NCBI RefSeq assembly: GCF_005503365.1
Contig: NZ_SCML01000018.1
Span: forward strand, 1-64,000
Source: Hydrogenophaga sp. 2FB
GTDB taxonomy: Bacteria; Pseudomonadota; Gammaproteobacteria; Burkholderiales; Burkholderiaceae_C
Direction: 5' to 3'
DNA: 64,000 bases
In this document: positions 1-8,880 of the stretch, in pieces
How the letters are laid out: each line of letters opens with the position of its first letter
Position numbering within the stretch: the first letter of the stretch is position 1
The notes under the pieces: generated by a model
Told to the model about the DNA's origin: nothing
Database searches by the model: none
The model's input: only the letters and a program-made list of their open reading frames with translations
Program-made: the position numbers and the translations under genes

Positions 1-352
1 GCAGAACTCCCAGAAAACAGCCTCTATTGGAATTCAAACCGGGAGTTCCGGCCATCCGCAATCACCCCAAAGTCCAGTGCCTACGCGGGCTCTGGGGATT
101 CTTCAGGGACGACTACTTGGGGCCGGTTGCCGAAGTCCATCCGGCCTCGCACCCGCCTGGGCAACCTACATGGCAACTGGGAGCCGCAGAATCGCTGCCT
201 TGCTCCATCAAATTGCGCGTGTCCAAAAGAGCAGATCCAGGTGTCCAAGTTCAACCGTTCCCGCTGTCCACGAGAAATCAAATTCCAGAAGTGACCGAAA
301 TACTAAAGGATCGTTGCACTATACATGCTGCATCGCCGAAATGCCCCGTCCT
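1..352. other. gene-free stretch downstream of the recombinase trio
   Basis: This stretch lies beyond the 3' end of the three-gene recombinase operon. Short open frames exist on both strands, but none has a recognisable domain, a credible ribosome binding site or codon use like its neighbours. If the trio marks one end of a GMT-type island, cargo genes would be expected further left, outside the window. I see no inverted repeat or attachment site here. Confidence 0.5.
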
Positions 353-1036
353 TCACCCACCTCTGAGCATTTTGCGCAGTCCAGATAGGTAACCAACTCG
401 GTAGACCGTCCTACCGCGTTCATTTACGACTGCGCCATGATCACCTTCGCACCAACCTTCGCCTGCTAAGAATTCAGAGGACGCCGCCTCAAAGATGGCT
501 TCACGTTCTAAGTCGTTTAGGCGAGCTGTGGCAGGGAGCGACTGCGCTATCTCTCGATCACCGTGATATAGCTCTGCCGGTATAGGTCGCATGTCGACGA
601 CGATTTGCGATTGAGCCTTGAGCGTATTGAGCTGGAGTCTGAGCCTATCGCGCTCAATGATGACGCTTTGAACCGCAGATCGCGCAGCGGGGTCCTCAAT
701 ATTCATTAGCCACTTTGGGGCGTCGTCCCTGTACTCGACGCGCGGCCCTTTTTTGATCTCAACTGGCCCTGCATAGGCGGCCCATCCCAAAATGAGTTCC
801 CGGTAATCTTGGCTTTGCCTTGTCTTTAACACTCCAGCTTTGAGGACCCCAGCGGCAGTCACTACCTTGCCAATCGTTGCCAAGGAAAAGTCCTTGGATC
901 CGATCTTGTGATGGGCACGACATACCTCATGCACACTCAAAAGGTTCTTTCGTTTGTCACTGCGATTCGTGCGAGCTAAGAGGCCCTCTAAAACCAGATC
1001 GGGATGAATTGTCGAGGAGACCACCTCCTTTCTCAT
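353..1036 (-). CDS. gmtX: Gamma-Mobile-Trio protein GmtX
   Basis: This 227-residue protein is the third gene of the recombinase operon. Its start codon overlaps the gmtZ stop in an ATGA arrangement, so the two are probably translationally coupled. The N-terminal part (residues about 10-90) looks like a small DNA-binding helical domain, with the pattern LARTNRSDKRKNL, DFSLATIG and WAAYAG that I recall from GmtX proteins. Residues about 117-145 form a likely coiled coil rich in R, L, Q and E. The biochemical role of GmtX is not known to me; the family is defined by its co-occurrence with GmtY and GmtZ on mobile islands. The assignment rests on family recall plus the exact three-gene context. 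The alternative is an uncharacterised partner of a tyrosine recombinase. Confidence 0.75.
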   Translation of the reverse strand: MRKEVVSSTIHPDLVLEGLLARTNRSDKRKNLLSVHEVCRAHHKIGSKDFSLATIGKVVTAAGVLKAGVLKTRQSQDYRELILGWAAYAGPVEIKKGPRVEYRDDAPKWLMNIEDPAARSAVQSVIIERDRLRLQLNTLKAQSQIVVDMRPIPAELYHGDREIAQSLPATARLNDLEREAIFEAASSEFLAGEGWCEGDHGAVVNERGRTVYRVGYLSGLRKMLRGG

Positions 1037-4000
1037 TCCGCTGCTCCAGATGTCGCGCCCAACTTTAGGTTCGATCCGCTGAGCGAAAGAGTTACGCTGG
1101 TCCCTGAGACCGCCTGCAGTGCATCATGGACACCCGGCAAGCCGATCAGGCTGTGCCCAGCCTCCATGTGCTCCGTGACCTTTCTCATCCCAATCCAGCG
1201 GTCATCGGGATTCATACGCTCGCTAAGACGCCGCATGAAAGCGTTACCGACCTTCAACTGCTCTTCAGGATTCAAGCGCATGAAGACCGTAGGAAGCCCT
1301 TCGCGCTCCAAGGCGAGATCGAGCAATTGGGTACGCCGCAAAACAGCTGTACCTGGGTTTAGGTCTGGAAACACCTCGACGTTCTCACACACCCATGCCA
1401 ATTGCAGAAGTTCACCTTCTGGCTCCTCTATCGCTACCTCAAGGCCTGTCATGTCGGTAGCAAGAATAAGCGCATGTCCTTCGATTTCCGAGTTGAGTAT
1501 GTCGATTGCTCGCTTGATCAGCAGCCATATCGAGCCCAGATCATTACACCGTTCATCAAAGGTCTTGATGTGCAACTCCAATAAGCGCTCAGCGCTCTTC
1601 AGGAGACTTTGGTCAAAAAACGGGGCGCCTACTTTTTCGGCCTCGGCGCGTCGCTTGCGCAGTGCCTCGAGTTCGTGGTTACGCTTCGCCACGTTCAACC
1701 CGGCCTGATCGAAGTGAAATGCCGTGTTGTTGAACCTAGCTACCAATGCGGGCAGATGATGCGGTTCGGTGACGAACCACCGGCAGCGAGGGCAGTTACG
1801 GGCGCCACCTGGAACTTCGCCATGGACAGGTTTATTTGGGTTTCCTATGTTGGGTCCACCGTTGTGACACCCGGGCGTTTGGGCGTTGACTACATCTGCC
1901 GACGTATTGCCACCTGCCAAGCACACTCCATCGGCCATCTCCATCCAGCCAGCTGCATTGCGATTCGTCGGACTTATTGGAATCGCCTTTCGAAGAGTTT
2001 CGGAGTTGACGGCAATGGCCCTTCTTTCCAACTCTTTATGTTCACCGTTTCTCAGCCAATCTACGATTGAAGCCTGAGCTTTTGTCTTGAGTCGCTCTTG
2101 CGCCGCTTGAAGGACCTGATGCACTTGGCGCTGACCGGGCTTGAAATAATATAAAGTCATTGGCAATCGACTGTGGCCCACTAGCTTCTGCAAGATTCCA
2201 AATGGAACCTCCCCGTCCCAAGCGAGGCAGGTGATTAAAGATACTCGAAGACCATGAAGGTCGAATAGTGGAGTAAGGCTTTCAACAAAATAAGATTTCC
2301 CCAGGTCCTTACTAAACATAGATCGGGTTCGACATTTGACAAGCTGCGTGGGCGAGCCGTCTGCTTGGGTTATGCCTTGTTGCTTTAACCGATCCTGAAG
2401 AGATTTCAGAAGTCTTGCCCAAACGTTTACCATCTGACTATCTTTAAGTGGCAGATGCGGGTGGGGAACAACTTCGGGTGTACGGAAAAGAAAGCAAGTT
2501 TCGGAATGGGAGGATAATGTTCCCATATCCTTCTCTTGAATGATCCCTTTTCCCTGCAGTTGGGTCCAAGGCGTACGGCTGCTAACTGGATTGTATTTTT
2601 GCTGCCAGTCTCGCAATTTAGTTATCCAGTAATACACATCTTCAAGTTGATCGGGATTTTGCGGCCAAGCAGTGTGATACCCCTTAGCAGATCCTCCTTG
2701 AAGCCGGTCATTCGTCTTATTGGTGTTGATGAACAGGTGAGTTCCGATTTCACCTTTGTATGTGTCTTCCCAGCGTGATATCACTCCACAGGACAAAGGC
2801 TTCTTGATGTCACCTTGCGCGAGCTTTGAGGTATTGAGCACCCATTTCCCCAAGCACCCTTGTTTTCCATGTTGGGACTGTTCGAAGCGCCAGGTGTCTG
2901 CCTCACCTGAGTCCAAGACGCGAACTTGTACAGTTCGGAGCGGAACCATTAGTTTGATCGCAAGTGCTACATAGCGGACCGGTGACCACATCTTCACAAC
3001 GGATCGACCGGAGTGCAACTTCATTCTTTTAAAGACACAGTCTGGATCAAGGCTGTCGACCAAAGCTTCAGGCACCTCGAACCAGTCTAGGCCCGGCCTT
3101 CCCCATTCACCCTCCTGCGCTCCAAGAAGAGTTTGCGCCCAAGTCCAATCACGAAAGTTTGGTCCCTGAATCAGGATTTTTTTTGCTTCTTGAATGATCC
3201 CGTAAGGCAAGGCATGGCGGACACTGGAATCGTGTCTTTTCATGCCTTCCAATGAGCGACGGGTCACGAAGTTGTGGTAAGCAGGAGATACACGGCGCCT
3301 TTCATGGTCGTCCATTGATGAATAACCATGCTCATCACTCAAAAGCACCCAGTCGATGAAATCGGCAATGTAATTGTTTTGGATCGTATTAGTCGTTGTT
3401 GCGCCGCCTTTACGTGTGCGGTTGCCAATGCCTTTCCCACCAGCGACAAGCACATCAAAGAAATCCGGTAACTGAGTAGAACGCGATAGTGCCACTTTCG
3501 GATCGAGTACAGCACTTCTGTTCGGGGTGAGGAAGTGTGTAAAGAATTTCGAGAGTGCTGCAAGCCTTGTTCCTTGATCCCCTTTTTGCTTGCTAAGCCA
3601 ACTCACTGCAAGTTTCCGCCATGCACCCAACTCTGGAAGCTGTTGCCCTACCCATGTCAGTGCTGGATCGTTATCCCGGCGAAAGTTTTTAGTTAAAAGA
3701 ACCCTACCATCGGCGTCTACATACGGTATGGGGTTGCCCAGGCCTTTCGGGGTTCCCATTCGACCATCCTCCATCAATTCTGCACCGAACCTCGACTGCA
3801 AAACAAAGTTAAGAAACTCGTGGATTTTATTGTTTTGAGACCTCGCTTCAGTTTTACTACTCGGGACTAAAATTTCAAAAAGCGAGGGTATTGACGATGC
3901 TGGATTAGTAATGGTTTCCGTCTGCGTCTTTGATGCACGCTTACTCCGTATGCCATCTACCTGTGATTCTTTTGTATCGTTAATGATTGAATTTGAGTAG

Positions 4001-4389
4001 GCTAGCGATAGAAATCCTTCGACATCAATCGGCAAGCCCTTGGGAGCCAGTATTCGTAGAAGGTAAAGCTCCACAAAGTTACTTAGTGCCTTAAGAGTTC
4101 GGGAAAGCGGTTTGTTGCCAGCTTCGAACCAGGATTGAGCTGCCGCAACCCACGGTCGCAATACCTCTTGATGCTCTGGGTACATGGCAGCGACCCAATT
4201 GAGTTCGGGGTCATTTTTGCGGGAGGATCCCTTGACCCGACTCATACGTTTTGAGGCAGCGGATAAACTCGTATCTCTTGCACTCGGGATATCCGCTTCG
4301 TTTTTATTTCCAATGTTCTCTGACAAAGGCTCCCTATCGTGTTTGTTTCTGGACAAAGCATTTTTGGCGGTTGTACCGGAATCGGTCAC
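1033..4389 (-). CDS. gmtZ: Gamma-Mobile-Trio integrase GmtZ (large tyrosine recombinase-like protein)
   Basis: This 1118-residue protein is far larger than an ordinary phage integrase (300-450). A tyrosine-recombinase core is visible: Arg485 in MVPLRTVQVR, H712-x-x-R715 in DLHGLRVS, His739 in VGHSR and Tyr747/Tyr748 in TLYYFK. This is the usual R...HxxR...H...Y order, so the enzyme may still cut and rejoin DNA. C-terminal to it, Cys823, Cys841, Cys866 and Cys869 (the last two in NCPRC) could form a zinc-binding knuckle, followed by a coiled-coil-rich tail. The N-terminal 450 residues are unassigned and contain two similar tracts, one beginning near residue 58 (DPELNWVAAMYPEH) and one near residue 240 (DPALTWVGQQLPEL), which looks like an internal duplication. 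It starts 17 bp after gmtY. Base composition is lower in G+C than the chromosome to the right. Confidence 0.78.
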   Translation of the reverse strand: MTDSGTTAKNALSRNKHDREPLSENIGNKNEADIPSARDTSLSAASKRMSRVKGSSRKNDPELNWVAAMYPEHQEVLRPWVAAAQSWFEAGNKPLSRTLKALSNFVELYLLRILAPKGLPIDVEGFLSLAYSNSIINDTKESQVDGIRSKRASKTQTETITNPASSIPSLFEILVPSSKTEARSQNNKIHEFLNFVLQSRFGAELMEDGRMGTPKGLGNPIPYVDADGRVLLTKNFRRDNDPALTWVGQQLPELGAWRKLAVSWLSKQKGDQGTRLAALSKFFTHFLTPNRSAVLDPKVALSRSTQLPDFFDVLVAGGKGIGNRTRKGGATTTNTIQNNYIADFIDWVLLSDEHGYSSMDDHERRRVSPAYHNFVTRRSLEGMKRHDSSVRHALPYGIIQEAKKILIQGPNFRDWTWAQTLLGAQEGEWGRPGLDWFEVPEALVDSLDPDCVFKRMKLHSGRSVVKMWSPVRYVALAIKLMVPLRTVQVRVLDSGEADTWRFEQSQHGKQGCLGKWVLNTSKLAQGDIKKPLSCGVISRWEDTYKGEIGTHLFINTNKTNDRLQGGSAKGYHTAWPQNPDQLEDVYYWITKLRDWQQKYNPVSSRTPWTQLQGKGIIQEKDMGTLSSHSETCFLFRTPEVVPHPHLPLKDSQMVNVWARLLKSLQDRLKQQGITQADGSPTQLVKCRTRSMFSKDLGKSYFVESLTPLFDLHGLRVSLITCLAWDGEVPFGILQKLVGHSRLPMTLYYFKPGQRQVHQVLQAAQERLKTKAQASIVDWLRNGEHKELERRAIAVNSETLRKAIPISPTNRNAAGWMEMADGVCLAGGNTSADVVNAQTPGCHNGGPNIGNPNKPVHGEVPGGARNCPRCRWFVTEPHHLPALVARFNNTAFHFDQAGLNVAKRNHELEALRKRRAEAEKVGAPFFDQSLLKSAERLLELHIKTFDERCNDLGSIWLLIKRAIDILNSEIEGHALILATDMTGLEVAIEEPEGELLQLAWVCENVEVFPDLNPGTAVLRRTQLLDLALEREGLPTVFMRLNPEEQLKVGNAFMRRLSERMNPDDRWIGMRKVTEHMEAGHSLIGLPGVHDALQAVSGTSVTLSLSGSNLKLGATSGAAE

Positions 4390-4406
4390 ATTAAATCCTT
4401 AGGCTG

Positions 4407-5882
4407 TCATGCGCCTTGTTTGATGTTTTGCAGCTTCTGTTGCAGTTCAGTCCACGCATTACCACTCATCCCGGATGGACTAAGCGTATGTGCTTCTACT
4501 CCATCTTCCAATGCGTCTGCCAAGTAGCTCTTCGGCAAAAGATGTTTGGTTTCAAGCTTTTTCATGCCATCCGCGATTGCGTGGGCAATCTCAGCTGGGC
4601 TGGGCACCGTGTAGGTTTGCTGGGCTTCTAGCGATTTGTGGTGCATGAAGATCTTGATGTAGGCAGAATCAACACCGGCCGCCCGTGCGCGTTGTCCATA
4701 CGCGTGTCGGTGTCCATGCCGTGTGGTACCCAAGGACTTGGCTACCTCTAACCCTATGCGTTTACAGGCTGCAGCATGAGCCTTGTTGAATTGCGAAAGG
4801 CTGTATGGAGCGCCGATTGGCTCACGGCTGAGATTTACAAAGGCCCAAGGATGGCTGCGCGGAACATTGACCAACTGGCGCATATAGCCGTCCCAGAGCT
4901 CACTGAACCAATTTCCGTATTGCTCGGTGAACCAGTGCGCTCTCATAAAGTAGCTTTCATCGAGCAGCGGATTCTTCCATCCCGCTCTCAACTTGCCGGC
5001 TAGCAAATGCCGAGGCCTAAGACCGTAGCACTGTGCCAGGTACTGCTCTCGGTTCGCGCTCGAAGGTCGCCCTTGACTCGAAGTCCAATCTGATGGCGGT
5101 TCCCCGTGCGTCGGATGGTGAATGAGTACGGTGCTGCTCCTCAGATCTCCGGGAGTGGGGAAGACATCTTGCACATAGAGGTGAAAGGGCTCGGATTCAC
5201 GGAAGCCGGCCCCGTGCATCAATAGCGTGATACATGCGCCCCGGTAGTCGCGATTTGCCCCCCCTAAGAACCCCTTAACCAGCAGTTCCTCGAATTTCGA
5301 TTCAGGGAATGCCGGTGGGTTTTTGCGGATGACTTTCGGGCGCTTTGCAGCCTTCACACTCGGCGCAAGGCTTTCGCGGACGCTGCCTAACCAAGTGTGC
5401 CCCAGCATTGCGGCTTCCCGCCGATAGATGTATGCCGCGTGGTCGATCATTTGGTCGAATGGCGTCTTGCTGTAGGCTGGGTTGAGCTGCTCGTGGAAGG
5501 GTCGATCGCGTTTGAGGTACTTGAAGAAGTTTGTTAGCGAGTGGACGATGCTGCTGACCACATCAGGTTTGCGTACCGTCCAACCAAGACCGCTTGGATC
5601 CAGCCGCGTCTTCTCGTTGAAGGTTCCGGTACTCAACCGTAATACAAAGTTCTGGAACATTAGTTGCCGATCCATTTCGTGCGGATTGGCCACCATGTAT
5701 TCCATAAACAGCACTACGCCGTGAGCAACTTTCTGTTGCCAAGGCACACTTCTGGTCGTTGCGTAAAAGCGGAAGTAATTCACCAAAGGGAGCAAAACGC
5801 CCTCTGGAGTCAGCACCGCTACGATTTCACTGGCCGCGCCGGTTGAGTCAACGATGACCCTTGCACGTGTTGCGACGAACAT
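4407..5882 (-). CDS. gmtY: Gamma-Mobile-Trio tyrosine recombinase GmtY
   Basis: First gene of the trio, 491 residues. The catalytic pattern of tyrosine recombinases is complete: Arg228 in GAGFRESE, H389-G-H-R392 in RHGHRHAYG, His414/His415 in FMHHKS and Tyr424 in QQTYTV. The protein should therefore be able to catalyse strand exchange and is the likely driver of excision and integration of the island. The N-terminal ~200 residues correspond to the arm/core-binding part. A tyrosine-recombinase gene followed by a second, larger one and a small partner resembles Tn554-type transposon operons as well as GMT islands. The matching GmtX partner and the 1100-residue size of the second protein favour GMT. 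No promoter could be fixed; an AT-rich stretch lies upstream. Confidence 0.78.
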   Translation of the reverse strand: MFVATRARVIVDSTGAASEIVAVLTPEGVLLPLVNYFRFYATTRSVPWQQKVAHGVVLFMEYMVANPHEMDRQLMFQNFVLRLSTGTFNEKTRLDPSGLGWTVRKPDVVSSIVHSLTNFFKYLKRDRPFHEQLNPAYSKTPFDQMIDHAAYIYRREAAMLGHTWLGSVRESLAPSVKAAKRPKVIRKNPPAFPESKFEELLVKGFLGGANRDYRGACITLLMHGAGFRESEPFHLYVQDVFPTPGDLRSSTVLIHHPTHGEPPSDWTSSQGRPSSANREQYLAQCYGLRPRHLLAGKLRAGWKNPLLDESYFMRAHWFTEQYGNWFSELWDGYMRQLVNVPRSHPWAFVNLSREPIGAPYSLSQFNKAHAAACKRIGLEVAKSLGTTRHGHRHAYGQRARAAGVDSAYIKIFMHHKSLEAQQTYTVPSPAEIAHAIADGMKKLETKHLLPKSYLADALEDGVEAHTLSPSGMSGNAWTELQQKLQNIKQGA

Positions 5883-6364
5883 CGATTAATTCCAAAGGTC
5901 ACAAGTGGTGGCACACACGACAGAACATTGGTGTCGTCTACGTCAGGGGCCTTCGCATGTTTGTGCTGACCTGAGTTGGGTAATGAGTCGAGGTCCAAGC
6001 TGCTCCTGCAGCGCGAAGGAGGAATAGTGTTGATTCAACAAACTGAGGTCCGCAATTTGTCCAAAGCATTTTTTGCGGTGATTCATAGCAGCTCGTCACC
6101 GCATGTATTGAAGTATAGGGTGCAAGATTAAAGTTAAACGTGCGAAACAATCCCTCCAAACGGGTTCGTGGGGTGCATTAGGCTGAGTGCTAGGTCAAAG
6201 TATACGGTGAGAGTTGGGGGTAATAAAGTAGTTGCTGGCCGAGAAGCCGCAGAGGGTGAGCATGTCTGTCTCCGTTGTGGGGTGTGGGGTGGATCGTAGT
6301 ACGGAGGGTGCGCAGCCATGCGTCACGCAGTTGACGCGGCGCCCCGCTGATAAACTGGCAGACC
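5883..6364. other. gene-free junction between the GMT-like island and the chromosome
   Basis: No coding frame here looks real. Base composition changes across the stretch, from the AT-richer style of the recombinase operon to the GC-rich chromosome beginning near 6310. It should hold the promoter of the minus-strand gmtYZX operon; a -10-like TATACT reads on the minus strand at 6117-6112, but I cannot pair it convincingly with a -35 box. The island boundary is probably inside this interval. No tRNA or clear direct repeat was found. Confidence 0.45.
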
Positions 6365-6751
6365 ATGCCGTTCACCCGCACCCCCCACCGATTCGCCGCC
6401 TGGCTGGCCATGCTCGCCATGCTGCTCGGTGCGCTCGCGCCCACCGTGGCGCAGGCGGTGGTGACCGCGAAGGGCGGCCCCGATTGGGTGCAGGTGTGCA
6501 GCGCCAGCGGCATGGTCTGGGTGCAGGCCGATGCGCTGGACGACACCTCCGATGGCAAAAAAGCCATCACCGATGCCGCGCGCCACTGCCCCTGGTGCAG
6601 CCTGCAGGGCGCGATCGGCTTGCCGCCTGCCCCGTGGGCACAGGATCACCTGGTCGCCAGCCGCGCCGAACCGCCTCAAGCGCCGATCCGCTCGGCCACA
6701 CCTGCCACACCGTGGCCTACCGCGCTGTCGCGCGCTCCGCCGCAGGCCTGA
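6365..6751 (+). CDS. DUF2946 family protein
   Basis: A 128-residue exported or membrane-anchored protein. Residues about 8-33 form an N-terminal hydrophobic signal (AAWLAMLAMLLGALAPTVAQA), and the mature part carries a CPWC pair in ARHCPWCSLQ, typical of DUF2946. Members of this family are usually found beside copper chaperones and TonB receptors, and here the gene stands 122 bp ahead of a PCu(A)C chaperone. The function is not established; the CxxC pair and the neighbours suggest a role in copper handling in the periplasm. Confidence 0.7.
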   Translation: MPFTRTPHRFAAWLAMLAMLLGALAPTVAQAVVTAKGGPDWVQVCSASGMVWVQADALDDTSDGKKAITDAARHCPWCSLQGAIGLPPAPWAQDHLVASRAEPPQAPIRSATPATPWPTALSRAPPQA

Positions 6752-6873
6752 TCTGCCTTGCGGTTTGCACGCCTCTCATGGGACGTGCGTTTTTTTGGCT
6801 TGAGTCCGCGCGCCTGCCGAGCAGTGGACGAACAAGCCCCGATCCATCTCCTCTTTTATCAATGGGTGTTTCC

Positions 6874-7371
6874 ATGAAACAACTGCTCATCTCCACCTTG
6901 CTGGCCGTCACCGCCAGCGCCTGGGCGCAAGCGCCCGCTCCCGTCGACGTGAAGGACGCCTGGGTGCGCGCCACCGTCGCGCAGCAGAAATCCACCGGCG
7001 CCTACATGCAGCTCACCGCCGAGACCGACGCGCGCGTGGTCGAGGTCAGGTCGCCCATCGCGGGCGTGGTGAAGATCCATGAAATGGCGATGGACAAGGA
7101 CGTGATGCGCATGCGCGAGCTGAACACCGGCCTGGCGCTGCCCGCTGGCAAGCTGGTGGAGCTCAAGCCCGGAGGTCACCACGTGATGATGATGGACCTC
7201 AAAGGCCAGGTGAAAGCCGGTGACGTGGTGCCCTTGACCTTTGTGCTCGAAGGCAAGGACGGCCAGCGCTCGACGCTCGAGGTGAAGGCCACGGCGCGCC
7301 CGCTGGGCGCAGGGGCTGGCGCAGCGCCGCCCGCTGCCGCCGCCGAAAACCACAACCAGCACAAACACTGA
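6874..7371 (+). CDS. periplasmic copper chaperone PCu(A)C
   Basis: A 165-residue protein with a cleavable signal peptide (residues 1-18, ending AWA-QA) and the PCu(A)C copper-binding pattern: HEMAM followed about 10 residues later by MRMREL and then HHVMMM, giving the His and Met ligands that bind Cu(I) and pass it to cytochrome c oxidase. The C-terminus ends in a His-rich tail (ENHNQHKH) that may add copper affinity. A longer in-frame reading exists upstream but lacks a signal sequence; an alternative ATG lies four codons upstream at 6862. I chose 6874 because it opens directly into the signal peptide. The next gene starts 7 bp after the stop, so they are co-transcribed. Confidence 0.9.
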   Translation: MKQLLISTLLAVTASAWAQAPAPVDVKDAWVRATVAQQKSTGAYMQLTAETDARVVEVRSPIAGVVKIHEMAMDKDVMRMRELNTGLALPAGKLVELKPGGHHVMMMDLKGQVKAGDVVPLTFVLEGKDGQRSTLEVKATARPLGAGAGAAPPAAAAENHNQHKH

Positions 7372-7378
7372 GGCGGCC

Positions 7379-8788
7379 ATGACCACCGCACAACGCGCTT
7401 CCGACGAGGATGCGGGGACGAGGCCGTCCCGGTTTCATGCCATCGCCTGGCGCTGGCACTTCTACGCAGGGCTTTACGTCGTGCCGTTTCTGCTCATGCT
7501 CGCGATCACGGGCCTGGTCATGGTGTTCTTCACCGGCTTCCAGACGCGCTTCGGGCCAGTGGTGACGGTCAACGTGCCCAACCACGCGCCGCTGCCGGTG
7601 AGCGCGCAGGCGCAGGCGGTGCTCGAACTGCGCTCGCAAGCGGCGCTGCGCGAATACATCGCACCGCCGACCGACGACCGGGCCAGCTGGTTCGTGGTGG
7701 TGCGCGATGGCGTTACCGAAGCCGTGGCGGTGGACCCGTACACCGCGCAGGTGCTGCAACTCGTGGACAAGGAAAAAACGGTCTTCGCGTGGGCCGAGAA
7801 GATCCACGGCACGTTGCTGCTGGGGGATGTGGGCGACCGCCTGATCGAAGTCGCCGCGGGCCTGGGCATCGTGATGATCGTGACCGGTCTGTATCTCTGG
7901 TGGCCGCGCGGCGGCACGCGCTGGGCGCAGGTGCTGGTGCCCGACCTGCGCCTGAAGGGGCGGCTGTGGTGGCGCTCGCTGCACGCGAGCGTGGGTTTCT
8001 GGCTGAGCGCATTGCTGCTCACGTTCCTGCTCACGGGTCTGTCGTGGACGGGGGTGTGGGGCGCGCAGTTCGCGCAGCCCTGGGGCACCTTCCCGGCGGC
8101 CAAGTGGGACGCGGTGCCGCAGTCGGACGCGACGCACGCCAGCCTGAACACCGCGGGTCTGCACGAAGTGCCGTGGGGGTTGGAGCAGACGCCGCTGCCG
8201 GCGTCCGATGCCGCGGGAGCGCCCTCGGGCCAGTCGGTGAACATCGACGCCATGGTGGCATTGGCCAGGGAACTGGGTTTCCAGGGCCAGCACCACATTC
8301 AGTTTCCGCAAGGGGATACCGGTGTGTTCTCCATTTCCGCCGACACCATGAGCGGTGATCTGGGCAACCCCACACAGGACCGCACGGTGCACGTGGACCG
8401 CTACAGCGGCCGCGTGCTGGCCGAAGCCGCGTTCGCCGACTACCCGCTGCTGGCCAAAGGCATGGCGGTGGGCATTGCGCTGCACCAGGGCGACCTGGGG
8501 TTGTGGAACGCGTGCCTCAACGTGCTGTTCTGTCTGGCCATCGTGTTCCTCTGTGTGAGCGGCGTCGTGATGTGGTGGAAGCGCCGACCCTCGGGAAGCT
8601 GGCGTCTGGTGGCGCCGCCGTTGCCGAAGGATGTGCCGCTGTGGAAGGGTGGGGCGGTGGTGATGTGTGCGGTGGCGTTGGCGTTTCCGCTCACGGGTGC
8701 GGTGCTGGTTGCCGTGTTGCTGCTGGATGGACTCGTGTCTTACGCCCTCTCTCGCTTGCGGGAGAGGGTTGGGGTGAGGGTGCCTTGA
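7379..8788 (+). CDS. PepSY-associated transmembrane protein
   Basis: A 469-residue inner-membrane protein of the PepSY_TM (PiuB-like) family. The first membrane segment follows WRWHFYAGLYVVPF, the family's usual opening with conserved His; a periplasmic PepSY-like domain covers roughly residues 60-140. Further membrane segments lie near 155-180, 205-225, 375-400 and 420-450. The family is linked to iron or copper acquisition and membrane-bound ferric reductase activity, which suits the adjacent copper chaperone and the iron transporter beyond. The last ~15 residues (ALSRLRERVGVRVP) are encoded by an intergenic-type hairpin repeat, so the ancestral stop was probably a little upstream. Confidence 0.85.
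   Translation: MTTAQRASDEDAGTRPSRFHAIAWRWHFYAGLYVVPFLLMLAITGLVMVFFTGFQTRFGPVVTVNVPNHAPLPVSAQAQAVLELRSQAALREYIAPPTDDRASWFVVVRDGVTEAVAVDPYTAQVLQLVDKEKTVFAWAEKIHGTLLLGDVGDRLIEVAAGLGIVMIVTGLYLWWPRGGTRWAQVLVPDLRLKGRLWWRSLHASVGFWLSALLLTFLLTGLSWTGVWGAQFAQPWGTFPAAKWDAVPQSDATHASLNTAGLHEVPWGLEQTPLPASDAAGAPSGQSVNIDAMVALARELGFQGQHHIQFPQGDTGVFSISADTMSGDLGNPTQDRTVHVDRYSGRVLAEAAFADYPLLAKGMAVGIALHQGDLGLWNACLNVLFCLAIVFLCVSGVVMWWKRRPSGSWRLVAPPLPKDVPLWKGGAVVMCAVALAFPLTGAVLVAVLLLDGLVSYALSRLRERVGVRVP
8745..8768. repeat. REP-like hairpin repeat inside the 3' end of the PepSY gene
   Basis: An 11-bp arm (CCCTCTCTCGC) and its near-perfect complement (GCGGGAGAGGG) are separated by two bases and followed by GTTGGGGTGAGGG. 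This is the common G-rich intergenic repeat of many GC-rich proteobacteria. It lies within the reading frame and supplies the last residues of the upstream protein. Confidence 0.6.
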
Positions 8789-8852
8789 CCCCCTTTTTGA
8801 AGTGATGGGGTTTCTTTCGTGGCAAGCCGGGTCTCGGCCCGGCGGCCGACTC

Positions 8853-8880
8853 ACTTTCTTTTGCTTCGCCAAAAGAAAGT
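8853..8880. repeat. perfect 11-bp inverted repeat (Comamonadaceae-type intergenic hairpin)
   Basis: ACTTTCTTTTG (8853-8863), a 6-base spacer CTTCGC and CAAAAGAAAGT (8870-8880) form a perfect stem-loop; the run AAGGGCAAAGAAAAGGCGA follows. I recall near-identical intergenic copies in Comamonadaceae genomes. It may act as a two-way terminator for the convergent genes; only one copy is in this window. Confidence 0.6.

Noticed and set aside
27..392. Overlapping plus-strand frames at the left edge
   Set aside because: There is no domain, no ribosome binding site and no consistent frame; they overlap the 3' end of gmtX.
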